A DNA stretch of 64,000 nt, from assembly GCA_949293245.1 (NCBI GenBank), contig CASFCS010000003.1, positions 1 to 64,000 of the forward strand, given 5' to 3'. Positions 15,336-24,498 of the stretch are shown in pieces. How positions within the stretch are numbered: the stretch's first letter is position 1; each line of letters begins with the position of its first letter. The stretch comes from an uncultured bacterium. GTDB taxonomy: Bacteria; Bacillota; Clostridia; Oscillospirales; Oscillospiraceae. The notes below the pieces were generated by a model. The model saw only the letters and a program-made list of their open reading frames with translations, did not search any database and was not told where the DNA came from. Both the position numbers and the translations under genes were made by a program.

Positions 15336-18300
15336 ATGAAACTCACCCTTCTCTCCCAAGGGGAGTACACCAGCACCGTGCTGCCCGACAAGTGCGCCGG
15401 GCGGTACTGGGTCCAGGCCAGGGACGGCCAGGGCAGGCTGACCAACATCGTGGCGGTGGAGGCCCAGCGCCCGGCGGAGAAGGGGGCGCCGCCCCAGTGG
15501 GTCCTCCGGTCCAACCGGCGCTACCGGGTGATGGGCGGGGAGGACACCCCCCTCCAGAGCGCCCCGGTGACCCCCATGGCCCTCTACCGCATCGAGAGTA
15601 CCGGCGGGCAGGAGGGGTATGTGCTCTACACCGAGCCCCTCACCCGGGACCGCCAGCGGTACCGGTGCTATGAGATTCTGGGCCGGGAGGCCCGGCTCAC
15701 CCTGGGCCGGGGCGGGGACAACCACATTGTCTACGACAACCGCTTTGTCTCCTCCAGCCACACGGAGCTCCTCTTCACCCCCCGGGGCCTGGCGGTGCGG
15801 GACCTAGGCAGCGTGAACCACACCTATGTCAACGGCCGCTCGGTGGAGGAGCAGTGGCTGAGCCACGGGGACGTGATCTACGTCATGGGCCTCCAGCTGG
15901 TGTGGGCCGGGCGGTTCTTGTTCCTCAACGACCCCGACGGCAGGACCGCCGTCCACAGCCCCCACCTGCGGCCCTGCCGCCTGCCCCCGGCGGCCCCCCG
16001 GCGGGAGGAGCCCGAGTGGGACCAGGAGGACGAGGGGACGGAGGAGGACTACTACTACCGCCCGCCCCGGTTCAAGCAGGACGTGGGCGCCTTCGAGCTG
16101 AAGATCGACGCCCCCCCGGCGGAGCAGGGGGGAGACGAGGTGCCCATGATCATGCTCATCGGTCCCTCCATGACCATGGGCATGGCCTCCATCGCCACGG
16201 GGGCCCTGGCGGTGACCAACGCCCTGGAGCGGGGGGACTTCATGTCCGCCCTGCCCTCCCTGGTGATGAGCGTGAGCATGCTGCTGGGCACCCTGATGTG
16301 GCCCCTCATTACCAAGGGGTACCAGCGGCGCATGCGGCGGAAAAAGGAGAAAAAGCGGCAGGAGAGCTACCTGGCCTACCTGGAGGAGATGGGCCGCCTC
16401 ATCGCCCAGGAGACCGCCCGGCAGGAGCAGATCCTCCGCAGCAACGACGTGAGCATGGCCGACCACGTGGCCCGGATGCTCATGCCCATCCCCCAGATCT
16501 GGGAGCGCACCCACAAGCACAGCGATTTTCTGGTGCTCCGCCTGGGGTACGGCACCCTGCCCCTGAACGCGGATATCCAGTACACCCCCCGCCGCTTCAC
16601 CGTGGAGCAGGACCCGCTGACCGAGGCCATGTACCGCTTCGGCGAGCAGAGCCACCAGCTGCGGGACGTGCCCATCTGCCTGCCTCTGGCGGAGCGGTAC
16701 GTCAGCGGGGTGTACGCCACCCCGGCCCAGCGCCTGGCCTACGCCCGCAGCCTGATCCTCCAGCTGGTGGCCCTCCACGGCTACGACGAGGTAAAGCTGG
16801 CGCTGCTGTACGACGAGAGCTGCGGCGAGGCCCTCTCCTTCGCCCGCTTCCTCCCCCACACCATGGACCGGGAGCGGGGGGTGCGCTACATCGCCACCAA
16901 CTCCGAGGAGGCCAAGGCCCTCTCCGCCGCCCTGGACCCCATCATCGAGTACCGCAAGAGCCTGGGGGAGGAGAAGCGCCGGGAGGAGACCCCCTATTTC
17001 GTCATTCTCTGCCTGGACAAGGCCCTGGCGGAAAAGACCGAGTGCGTCCGCCGCATCCAGGGCTGGGGGGAGAACCTGGGCTTCTCGGTGCTGTCCATCT
17101 TCGACCGGCTCCAGGACCTGCCCAAGGAGTGCTCCGCAGTGGTGGAGCTGGAGGGCGCCGGAGGCAAGCTTACCCGCATTGACGACGTGAGCGAGCCCTC
17201 CGTCCCCTTCCGGCTGGACGCCGCCCCCCAGGTGGACCTGGAGCGGGTGATCCGGGTGCTGGCCAACACGGAGATGGACCTGAGCGGCTCCCGCTTCACC
17301 CTGCCCAAGAAGTATACCTTCTTCCAGATGCTGGACATGGGCATGGTGGAGCACCTGAACCTGACGGAGACCTGGGCGGCCAACGACCCCACCAAGTCCC
17401 TGGCGGCCCAGGTGGGCATCGACCAGTACGGCGAGCCCTTCAAGCTGGACCTCCACGAGCGCTCCCACGGGCCCCACGGCCTGGTGGCGGGCATGACGGG
17501 GTCGGGCAAGAGCGAGTTCATCATCACCTACATCCTGTCCATGGCGGTGAACTACCACCCCTACGAGGTGGCCTTCATCCTCATCGACTACAAGGGGGGC
17601 GGCATGGCCAAGTCCTTTGAGGGCATCCCTCACACCGCCGGGGTCATCACCAACCTGGACGGCAACGGCATCAAGCGCTCCCTGGCCTCCATGCGCAGCG
17701 AGCTCCACCGGCGGGAGCGCATCTTCCGGGACGTGTCGGAGCAGCACAGCGTGAGCAACATCGACATCTACAAGTACCAGAAGCTCTACCGCCAGGGGAA
17801 GGTGAAGGAGCCCCTGCCCCACCTGATCCTCATCTCCGACGAGTTTGCCGAGCTCAAGAAGGAGCAGCCCGACTTCATGGCGGAGCTCACCAGCACCGCC
17901 CGGGTGGGCCGCAGCCTGGGGGTCCACCTGATCCTGGCCACCCAGAAGCCCGGGGGCGTGGTGGACGACCAGATCCGCAGCAACAGCCGCTTCCGGGTAT
18001 GCCTGAAGGTGCAGGACAACGGGGACAGCATGGAGATGCTGGGCCGGCCCGAGGCCGCCGCCCTGGTGGACACCGGGCGGTTCTACCTCCAGGTGGGCAA
18101 CAACGAGCTCTTTGAGCTGGGCCAGTCCGCCTGGGCCGGGGCCCCCTACTACCCCAGCCCCCACGTGATCCGGGACCGGGACGACGGGGTGTCGGTGATC
18201 GGCACCGGGGGACAGGTCATTGCCGAGGCCAACATCGACCCCTTCGCCGCCGTGAAGGACCCCCCCAAGCAGCTGGACGTGGTGACCGAGTATATCCGCA

Positions 18301-19994
18301 AGGTCAGCCGGGACGAGGGCATCGTCCCCTGGCACATGTGGCTGCCCCCTATCCCCGGGTCCGTCTATCTGGAGGACCTCTCCCGGAAGTACCGCCGGCA
18401 GGGGGCGGAGCCCTTTGTGCTGGAGCCCCTGGTGGGGGAGTACGACGAGCCCGCCTGCCAGCGCCAGGGCCCCCTGACCCTTCCCCTGACCAAGGGGGGC
18501 AACGCGGTGGTGTACGGCTCCGCCGGCAGCGGCAAGGAGATGTTCCTCCAGGCCATGTGCTGCTCTCTCCTGTGGGCCCACGGCCCCCGGGAGGTGAACC
18601 TCTACCTGCTGGACTTCGACGCCCAGACCCTCACCGCCTTTTCCGGGGCCCCCCAGGTGGGGGACGTGATCCTCTCCTACGAGACCGAGAAGGTGCGAAA
18701 CCTCTTCAAGCTGCTCCTGGGAAAGATGGACACCCGGAAAAAGAACCTGGCCGCCTTCGGCGGGGACTTCTTGCAGTACAACGCCGCCGCCCGGACCCCG
18801 GAGCCCAACCTGGTGGTGGTGATCCACAACTTTGCCGCCTTCCAGGAGCTCTTCGAGGACCTGGGCGGGGAGCTCAACTACCTCACCCGGGAGGGCACCA
18901 AGTACGGCATCTACTTCGTCCTCACCTGCACCGGGGTGAACAACGTGCGCTTCAGCCTGCTGCAGAACTTCAAGTCCCTCTACTGCCTCCAGCTCAACAA
19001 CCCGGACGACTACCCCACGGTGCTGGGCAAGACCGAGGGGCTGTGCCCCGAGGGGCACACCGGCCGGGGGCTGGTGCGGCTGGGGCGGGAGCGGCTGGTG
19101 GAGTTCCAGACCGCCGCCGTCACCCGGGAGTCCCCCCACGCCTGCATCCGCACCCTGGGGGAGGAGCTGCGCCGCCGCTGCCCCGGGGAGCGGGCCCAGC
19201 CGGTGCCCGTGCTGCCTGAGCGGGTGACGGCGGACTTCCTGGCCCCCCACGTCACCCCCGGGGACCTGAGCGCCCTGCCTGTGGGGGTGGAGAAGGAGAC
19301 CCTGGACATCGCCTGGTACGACTTCACCCGCAGTCCCGTGACCCTGGTGCTGGCGGTGGACCGGGAGTGGGAGACCTTCCTGCCCGCCCTGGCCCGGCTG
19401 ACGGCGGAGCAGGGCAGGGTGCGCACGGTGCTCTTCACCCCCCAGGGGGACAAAACCCTGCCCCCCGGCTGCCCCGTGGAGGAGAAGGTGGGCCCCGAGG
19501 CCTGCCTGCGGGGGGTGTACGACCTGTTCGACCTGGTGCTCAAGCGCAACAACACCTACAAAGACGCCATTGCCGCCGGGGAGGAGCCCCCCCGGTTTGA
19601 GACCGTGGCGGTGATGATCCCGTCCGTGGCCCAGCTCAAAAGCGTCCTGGAGGGCCAGAAGGCCGGAGGGCGGAAGGAGGCCGGGGACGACACCCCCTGG
19701 CGGCGGATGCAGCTGGCCATGGAGAAGTGCCGCGGGGAGTACGGGGTGTACTTCCTGGCGGCGGAGAGCCTGGGGGCCCTCACTCCCTTCACCGCCGAGG
19801 GCTGGTACAAGGCCCAGGTGGGGGGGAGCGACGGCATCTGGCTGGGCAGCGGCGTCAGCAGCCAGTACCGCATCACCGTGAGCAAAAAGCCCCCGGGCTA
19901 CGCCGCCGACCTGGCGGCGGACTTCGGCTACACCATCGCCCGGGGGGCCGCGGTCCAGGTAAAATTTTTACAGGGAGAGGGGGAGGCGCCGTGA
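15336..19994 (+). CDS. essC: EssC/YukB-type FtsK-SpoIIIE ATPase of type VII secretion
   Basis: The 1552-residue motor of a T7SSb. An N-terminal FHA pair (first about 1-95; second about 115-180 with LGRGGDNHIV and SSSHTELL) precedes two membrane segments (about 269-330). The first FtsK domain has a full Walker A (GMTGSGKS, about 719-726) and Walker B-like LILISDEFAEL. The second has a degenerate P-loop (GSAGSGKE, about 1061-1068), and a third, more divergent ATPase-like domain follows to the C-terminus. Such asymmetry is normal in EssC. Its end overlaps esaB by four bases (GTGA). Confidence 0.96.
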   Translation: MKLTLLSQGEYTSTVLPDKCAGRYWVQARDGQGRLTNIVAVEAQRPAEKGAPPQWVLRSNRRYRVMGGEDTPLQSAPVTPMALYRIESTGGQEGYVLYTEPLTRDRQRYRCYEILGREARLTLGRGGDNHIVYDNRFVSSSHTELLFTPRGLAVRDLGSVNHTYVNGRSVEEQWLSHGDVIYVMGLQLVWAGRFLFLNDPDGRTAVHSPHLRPCRLPPAAPRREEPEWDQEDEGTEEDYYYRPPRFKQDVGAFELKIDAPPAEQGGDEVPMIMLIGPSMTMGMASIATGALAVTNALERGDFMSALPSLVMSVSMLLGTLMWPLITKGYQRRMRRKKEKKRQESYLAYLEEMGRLIAQETARQEQILRSNDVSMADHVARMLMPIPQIWERTHKHSDFLVLRLGYGTLPLNADIQYTPRRFTVEQDPLTEAMYRFGEQSHQLRDVPICLPLAERYVSGVYATPAQRLAYARSLILQLVALHGYDEVKLALLYDESCGEALSFARFLPHTMDRERGVRYIATNSEEAKALSAALDPIIEYRKSLGEEKRREETPYFVILCLDKALAEKTECVRRIQGWGENLGFSVLSIFDRLQDLPKECSAVVELEGAGGKLTRIDDVSEPSVPFRLDAAPQVDLERVIRVLANTEMDLSGSRFTLPKKYTFFQMLDMGMVEHLNLTETWAANDPTKSLAAQVGIDQYGEPFKLDLHERSHGPHGLVAGMTGSGKSEFIITYILSMAVNYHPYEVAFILIDYKGGGMAKSFEGIPHTAGVITNLDGNGIKRSLASMRSELHRRERIFRDVSEQHSVSNIDIYKYQKLYRQGKVKEPLPHLILISDEFAELKKEQPDFMAELTSTARVGRSLGVHLILATQKPGGVVDDQIRSNSRFRVCLKVQDNGDSMEMLGRPEAAALVDTGRFYLQVGNNELFELGQSAWAGAPYYPSPHVIRDRDDGVSVIGTGGQVIAEANIDPFAAVKDPPKQLDVVTEYIRKVSRDEGIVPWHMWLPPIPGSVYLEDLSRKYRRQGAEPFVLEPLVGEYDEPACQRQGPLTLPLTKGGNAVVYGSAGSGKEMFLQAMCCSLLWAHGPREVNLYLLDFDAQTLTAFSGAPQVGDVILSYETEKVRNLFKLLLGKMDTRKKNLAAFGGDFLQYNAAARTPEPNLVVVIHNFAAFQELFEDLGGELNYLTREGTKYGIYFVLTCTGVNNVRFSLLQNFKSLYCLQLNNPDDYPTVLGKTEGLCPEGHTGRGLVRLGRERLVEFQTAAVTRESPHACIRTLGEELRRRCPGERAQPVPVLPERVTADFLAPHVTPGDLSALPVGVEKETLDIAWYDFTRSPVTLVLAVDREWETFLPALARLTAEQGRVRTVLFTPQGDKTLPPGCPVEEKVGPEACLRGVYDLFDLVLKRNNTYKDAIAAGEEPPRFETVAVMIPSVAQLKSVLEGQKAGGRKEAGDDTPWRRMQLAMEKCRGEYGVYFLAAESLGALTPFTAEGWYKAQVGGSDGIWLGSGVSSQYRITVSKKPPGYAADLAADFGYTIARGAAVQVKFLQGEGEAP

Positions 19995-20242
19995 AAAAAT
20001 ATCTGGTGGAGGTCTCCCTCCCTGCGGCGGGGCAGCACTACGACGCCTACCTCCCCGCCAGCCGCACCATCGGGGAGGTGACGGCCCTTCTCGCCCGCAT
20101 CGCCGACTCCCTGTCCGGCGGCAGCTACCAGAGCACCCCCGACGCCATGCTGCTGGACGCCGCCACCGGCGCCCCCTTTGACCGGGCCGTGAGCGTATAC
20201 GACGCGGGCATCCGCAACGCCTCCCGGCTGATCCTCATTTGA
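19991..20242 (+). CDS. esaB: EsaB/YukD ubiquitin-like protein
   Basis: An 83-residue protein translationally coupled to essC (GTG start overlaps its TGA). The pattern KKYLVEVSLPAAGQHYDAYL, SRTIGEVTALLARI and a terminal ASRLILI is the beta-grasp fold of YukD/EsaB. It is small, cytoplasmic and a standard T7SSb accessory. Confidence 0.87.
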   Translation: MKKYLVEVSLPAAGQHYDAYLPASRTIGEVTALLARIADSLSGGSYQSTPDAMLLDAATGAPFDRAVSVYDAGIRNASRLILI

Positions 20243-20292
20243 ATATAGTGCCGAGCGGCATTATAGAATAGACGAAAAAGGAGTCTTTTGGT

Positions 20293-20589
20293 ATGAAATT
20301 CACAGTAGACCCCCCTGAACTCCACAAGGCATCCCAGAAGTTTACCCAGCTGTCCGGGGAGTACACCACGGTGTACAACCGGCTGCTCAACGCCGCCCGC
20401 ACCATGGGCGACGCCTGGAACGCCGCGGACAACCTGGCCTTTGTGGACCAGATCAACGGCTTTTGCGAGGACCTGAAGGCCATGGCCGACCACCTGGAGC
20501 AGGCCGCCCAGGCCCTGGAGCAGCAGGCCCAGAACTACGAGAGCGTCCGGGACAACAACATCACCAGCGTCAAGCGGCTGACCAACTGA
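20293..20589 (+). CDS. WXG100-family protein with WNA in place of WXG
   Basis: A 98-residue two-helix protein. The turn reads GDAWNAADN, so the glycine of WXG is replaced by alanine. Heptad-like helices lie on both sides. It is closely followed by a second WXG100 gene, a typical arrangement for a heterodimeric EsxA/EsxB-like pair. No clear YxxxD/E export signal in the usual C-terminal place (closest: NYESVRD). Confidence 0.86.
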   Translation: MKFTVDPPELHKASQKFTQLSGEYTTVYNRLLNAARTMGDAWNAADNLAFVDQINGFCEDLKAMADHLEQAAQALEQQAQNYESVRDNNITSVKRLTN

Positions 20590-20602
20590 GGAGGAGAGAG
20601 AC

Positions 20603-20911
20603 ATGGCAGACACACGGATTACTCTTGACAGCGAGCAGGTACTGGCCATCGCGTCCCAGCTGGAGAGCGACAACCAGCAGCTGCAGGAGCTGCTCAACCA
20701 GAGCAAGAGCACAGTGGACAACCTGTCCTCCATCTGGACGGGCCAGGCGGCGGAGGAGACCCGCAGCGCCTACGAGTCCTTTGCGAGCAAGTTTTTCCAG
20801 ACCTACTACGACGTGCTGGACCAGTATGTGAAGTTCCTGCGCACCAGCGTGGCCGACCAGTACAGCCAGGCCGAGCAGATCAACACCCAGCTGGCCGACG
20901 CCTTTAAGTGA
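20603..20911 (+). CDS. WXG100-family secreted protein
   Basis: A 102-residue helical hairpin protein with SIWTGQAAEE (WTG turn) in the middle. It is preceded by GAGGAGAGA and spaced 13 bases after the previous gene. Likely exported by EssC, perhaps as a dimer with the neighbour. Confidence 0.9.
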   Translation: MADTRITLDSEQVLAIASQLESDNQQLQELLNQSKSTVDNLSSIWTGQAAEETRSAYESFASKFFQTYYDVLDQYVKFLRTSVADQYSQAEQINTQLADAFK

Positions 20912-20958
20912 CCGGAGGGACGGCCCCCGGCCGCGGCACACCAAAAGGGAGTGGTGAC

Positions 20959-21573
20959 ATGAAAGGACAAAGCCCCGGGGCCCAGGCCCTGGCTCATATG
21001 GCCCAAAAGTACGGCGGGGAGTTTGTGTACGCCGGCCCCTGGGGTACGGGGTTTGTCAACCCGGCGGTCAGGCAGCTGCTGGTCCGCCGGGCGGGGGACG
21101 ACGGGGACATCCTGGTGGCCCTGGAGGGCGCCGGGGCGGACCGGGTCATCAGGGACAACTACCTGGCGGTGAAGTACCGCCGGGAGATGGAGCAGCTGGT
21201 GACCGACGCCGCCCGGGAGAGCTTCGGCCGGGCCAAGGTGTTTTACCAGGTGTTCCCCGGGGTGCTGGACCCGGACCTCTCCCCCCAGGCGGACCTGCGG
21301 ACCTATTGCACCCACCCCAGCGCCCTGACCTGCGCCACAGTGGCGGTGAATCAGGACCACTTCCGGGAGGACATGGCGGCGGACTTCGCCGGGCGCTTTG
21401 CCGCCGCGGGCATCCGGGGCAAGTTCCGGGTGGCGGCGGTGTCCCCGGAGGAGTATGAGAAGGCCACCCCCCGCTCCATCTCCGACCTGGTGGGCAGCGG
21501 GCGCTTTGCCTGGTGCGCGGCGGTGCGGACCGGCCCTGACGGGGTGCGGATTACCCGGAGAGAGGGGCGGTAA
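20959..21573 (+). CDS. Hypothetical protein of the type VII locus
   Basis: A 204-residue soluble alpha/beta protein without signal, membrane segment or known motif. ATG 20959 follows GGGAGTGGTG. Its stop is one base before the start of the lipase-like gene, so the two are probably co-translated. Position suggests a chaperone, adaptor or immunity protein for that candidate effector, but nothing in the sequence proves it. Confidence 0.72.
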   Translation: MKGQSPGAQALAHMAQKYGGEFVYAGPWGTGFVNPAVRQLLVRRAGDDGDILVALEGAGADRVIRDNYLAVKYRREMEQLVTDAARESFGRAKVFYQVFPGVLDPDLSPQADLRTYCTHPSALTCATVAVNQDHFREDMAADFAGRFAAAGIRGKFRVAAVSPEEYEKATPRSISDLVGSGRFAWCAAVRTGPDGVRITRREGR

Positions 21574-21574
21574 G

Positions 21575-23143
21575 ATGGCAAATCACGACAACGACATCAG
21601 CACCATTCTCAGCGCCCTGCTCTACTCCGGCGTCCAGAACGACCGCGACATCACCGGCACCCCCCTGGGGGAGCTGTTTGACGACCCGCATTATCAGGCC
21701 ATCATGCTGGAAGAAATCGGGGCGGACAAGATGGAGCAGCTGCGCCGGGCCATTGTAAACGCCGGCCTGGAGGACGCGGTGATCGCCGACTCCAGCCGGG
21801 TGGACGGGGACTACGGCTCCATGCACGCCATGACCATCCGCCTGTCCAACGGGGATATGTACGTGGCCTACCGGGGCACCGGGGCGGGGAACTGGCAGTA
21901 CAACGCCGACTCCGCCTTCGGCACTTCTCCCAGCGACATGCAGCAGTGGGCCCTGGCCTACTTCGACGAGACGGTGGAGAATCACTACCGGGGGGACGGC
22001 CAGCTCTATGTGACAGGCCACTCCCAGGGGGGCAACAACGCCGTGTACGTCACCCTGAACTCGGAGCACGGCGCCCTCATCACCAGCTGTGTGTCCGTGG
22101 ACGGGCCGGGCTTCTCCCAGACCATTCTGGATCAGATCCGGGAGCGGTGGGGGGACGAGCACTACGAGAACCAGCGGATGAAGTGCTACGGGGTGTACGG
22201 CGAAAACGACTACGTCCACGGCCTGGGGGAGACCCAGGTGGTGCCGGGGGACCACGTGGTCTTCGTGGCCACCCCCGACGCCAACAGCGTTGAGGGCTAT
22301 CACGACATCTACACCCACTTCTCCCCCGACGGCCTGAATCCCCAGGCCCCGGAGGGGCCGGTGAGCCAGCTGGTCACCGTGCTGGTGGACCGGATGATGG
22401 CCGACATGTCCCCCGAGGACCGGTACTACTGCGCTCAGATCATCATGGATCTGGTGGAGGGTACCATCGGCATCGGGGAGGACTACCAGGGCAGGCCCTC
22501 CACCCAGGAGATCCTTTCCCTGCTGGCAAAGGTGGGCCCCACCGTCATCGAGACTGCCCTCCACAACCCCGGGGACGTGGCGGCTGTGCTGTGGGAGATG
22601 GGCCTGGGGGACTGGGTGCAGGAGCACCCCCTGGAGCTCATGGGCCTTACGGCGGCGGCGCTGTACCTGTGCCCCTGGCTCCCCGCGGTAATCGGGAGCA
22701 CGGTGGCCCTGGTGTACATCATCGACGGGGTCATCCACCTGGCCCAGGGGGCCCTGGAGCTGCTGGGCCACGTAAAGGACTTCGTGGTGGACTGCCTGGA
22801 GGCCCTGCGGGACACGGTGTCCGCCATCGGCCAGTGGCTCAACGACACCTTCAACCCCGGCCGGCGGTACAGCAACGCCAACCCCAGCCTCCAGGCGGAC
22901 ACCGCCAGGCTCCGGTCCTACGCCCAGCGGGTGGCGGCGGTGAACCGGCGGCTCAGGCAGCTGGACCGTGATATGAACGACCTCTACTGGCAGGTGGGCT
23001 TCCTGGACCTGTGGGACATCCTCATGGCCAACCTGATCACCGGGGGGAGCCCCAATCTGAAGCTGGTGGAGTCCTATCTGAACTACGCCGCCGACCGCCT
23101 GGAGCAGGCGGAGCGGAAGGTCAGCCAGAATCTGGGAGGGTAA
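21575..23143 (+). CDS. Lipase-like alpha/beta hydrolase, candidate type VII effector
   Basis: A 522-residue protein. Residues about 1-260 form a DUF2974/Mbeg1-like hydrolase with nucleophile elbow GHSQGG (S150). D212 (GENDYVHGLG) and H243 (EGYHDIYTHF) are the probable remaining triad members. A hydrophobic stretch (about 365-400; LYLCPWLPAVIGSTVALVY) follows. The C-terminal ~95 residues are helical, with 'YAQRVAAVNRRLRQLDRDMN' and LYWQVGFLDLW, resembling a WXG-like helical hairpin. There is no Sec signal. Catalytic part first and WXG-like part last is the reverse of LXG toxins. Confidence 0.8.
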   Translation: MANHDNDISTILSALLYSGVQNDRDITGTPLGELFDDPHYQAIMLEEIGADKMEQLRRAIVNAGLEDAVIADSSRVDGDYGSMHAMTIRLSNGDMYVAYRGTGAGNWQYNADSAFGTSPSDMQQWALAYFDETVENHYRGDGQLYVTGHSQGGNNAVYVTLNSEHGALITSCVSVDGPGFSQTILDQIRERWGDEHYENQRMKCYGVYGENDYVHGLGETQVVPGDHVVFVATPDANSVEGYHDIYTHFSPDGLNPQAPEGPVSQLVTVLVDRMMADMSPEDRYYCAQIIMDLVEGTIGIGEDYQGRPSTQEILSLLAKVGPTVIETALHNPGDVAAVLWEMGLGDWVQEHPLELMGLTAAALYLCPWLPAVIGSTVALVYIIDGVIHLAQGALELLGHVKDFVVDCLEALRDTVSAIGQWLNDTFNPGRRYSNANPSLQADTARLRSYAQRVAAVNRRLRQLDRDMNDLYWQVGFLDLWDILMANLITGGSPNLKLVESYLNYAADRLEQAERKVSQNLGG

Positions 23144-23147
23144 GCCT

Positions 23148-23360
23148 ATGGCCACATTGAGCAGCTGCAGAAGCGAACTGCGCTCCATCATTTTGGAGCT
23201 GCGGGATATCGAGAGCGACATCCGCCGGGACTTCTCCGGCATCGGGGAGGACCTGTGCGCCAACTGCGTGGGCAAGATTGCCGACAAGTACGAGGGGGTC
23301 CTCACCCGTCTGAACCGGGTGGACACCAACCGCCTGGCGGAGTGGATCCTGGGTGAGTAA
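23148..23360 (+). CDS. Small helical protein of the type VII locus
   Basis: A 70-residue helical protein starting four bases after the lipase-like gene. It has three cysteines (C7, and the pair in LCANCVG). Its size and helical nature resemble the small partner proteins that accompany T7SSb effectors (Lap-like targeting factors), but no family match is certain. Confidence 0.68.
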   Translation: MATLSSCRSELRSIILELRDIESDIRRDFSGIGEDLCANCVGKIADKYEGVLTRLNRVDTNRLAEWILGE

Positions 23361-23372
23361 GGAGGGGGACCC

Positions 23373-23672
23373 ATGGCAAGACAGACCGTGGACACCGGCC
23401 AGATCGAGGCCGTGGTCCAGAAGCTCACCCGGGCGGACGCCGCCATGGACAGCGCCCTGGACACCCTGAAGGGCAAGGTCCGGCAGGTGGAAAACACCTG
23501 GGGCGGCCAGGCGGGGGAGCAGGCCATGACCGAGCTCTACCGCATTCTCCAGTACGGCGAGGCCCGGTCAACGGTGCTGCAAAACTATATCAACCTGCTC
23601 CGGCAGCAGGTGAACCCCAGCTATGAGGGCGCCGAGGAGATCAACCGCTCCCTGGCGGACCGGTTCAAGTGA
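23373..23672 (+). CDS. WXG100-family protein
   Basis: A 99-residue protein with the turn ENTWGGQAGE and flanking amphipathic helices, behind AAGGAGGGGG. Its C-terminal pattern (EEINRSLADRFK) closely matches that of the protein at 20603 (EQINTQLADAFK). The two probably arose by duplication. Confidence 0.88.
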   Translation: MARQTVDTGQIEAVVQKLTRADAAMDSALDTLKGKVRQVENTWGGQAGEQAMTELYRILQYGEARSTVLQNYINLLRQQVNPSYEGAEEINRSLADRFK

Positions 23673-23684
23673 GGAGGGAGAGAC

Positions 23685-24008
23685 ATGGCCCAGATCAAGG
23701 TGAATCACCAGCGCCTGCGGGAGCTGGCCGGCGCCATCGACACCTACTGTTCCACCCAGAACAGCCAGATGCGCACGGCGGACCAGGCGGTGGGCGGCCT
23801 GCTCTCCCAGCACTGGGTGGGGCTGGACGCCCAGGCCTTCAGCGAGCAGTGGCAGAAGGTGGACCAGAGCGGCTCCACGGCGGTGGTGTTCCGGGACTCC
23901 CTGAAAAACTTCGGCGAGGCCTTGCGCGCCAGCGCCGACGAGTACCAGAACGCCCAGACCGACGTGTACAACCGGGCAAACTTCCTGCCCAAATATATCG
24001 TGTGGTGA
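23685..24008 (+). CDS. WXG100-family protein
   Basis: A 107-residue helical protein with QHWVGLDAQAF (WVG turn). It is the last gene of the locus, behind GAGGAGGGAGAG, and ends before a strong hairpin at 24047-24083. The C-terminal YIVW tail is unusual for the family. Confidence 0.86.
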   Translation: MAQIKVNHQRLRELAGAIDTYCSTQNSQMRTADQAVGGLLSQHWVGLDAQAFSEQWQKVDQSGSTAVVFRDSLKNFGEALRASADEYQNAQTDVYNRANFLPKYIVW

Positions 24009-24046
24009 GAGACCCGGCCCCTGCCATACAGGCCACCGGGAGACAG

Positions 24047-24083
24047 ATGGAGCCGCTCTTTCCTCTGGAAAGAGCGGCTCCAT
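24047..24083. terminator. Hairpin ending the type VII locus
   Basis: A perfect 17-bp stem, ATGGAGCCGCTCTTTCC with GGAAAGAGCGGCTCCAT, and a 3-base loop. There is no clear T-tract. Confidence 0.6.
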
Positions 24084-24189
24084 TGTCGCTTCGGGCAGGG
24101 AAGGGGGAATGGACACCAGCAGGGCGGCCAGCAGCAGGTACAGTTTTTGTTTCCGTTCCGCCGGCTTTGCCGGCCTGTTTGCCGCTTTG

Positions 24190-24498
24190 CGTGGTTGGCT
24201 GTGCGCCTGCTCCCGGCCTCAGCGCTCCTGGTCACGCTTCGCCTGTTCGCAACGCCCGGCGTCCCTCCGGCTCCGGGCAGACCCGGGCCGGTCCATGCCC
24301 GCCCCTGGGCTCTGCCCATCCGCTCCGGTCCATCCAGGCTGCTCACGACGGCTCAGCGCTCCTGGTCACGCTTCGCACCCTCCGCGACGGTGCCTAAGCC
24401 CTGCGACTGCACAGAAAGCCCATTCGGCACCCTTGCCCCGCCTGGGCTTTCTGTTCCGCTCCGGTCTTAGTCACCTGCTCCCGGGCGCTCAGCGCTCC
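24190..24498 (-). repeat. R1 structured repeat block A (two units plus fragment)
   Basis: On the minus strand, unit 1 (24364-24498) starts inside the last codons of the sensor kinase gene. Unit 2 (about 24231-24363) follows and a third partial unit (about 24190-24230) ends it. Unit 1 has basal arms GGTGACTAAG and CTTAGGCACC, conserved ACCGGAGCG and GCAGTCGCAGGG, and an inner hairpin AGAAAGCCCA/TGGGCTTTCT. No gene lies in 24084-24488. Confidence 0.8.

Noticed and set aside
15804..19250. 1148-codon minus-strand frame opposite essC
   Set aside because: An antisense shadow caused by G/C-rich third positions. The plus-strand protein has complete EssC domains.
19991..20292. Riboswitch or attenuator before the first WXG100 gene
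   Set aside because: Only 50 bases separate esaB from the WXG100 gene, with no stable structure by eye.
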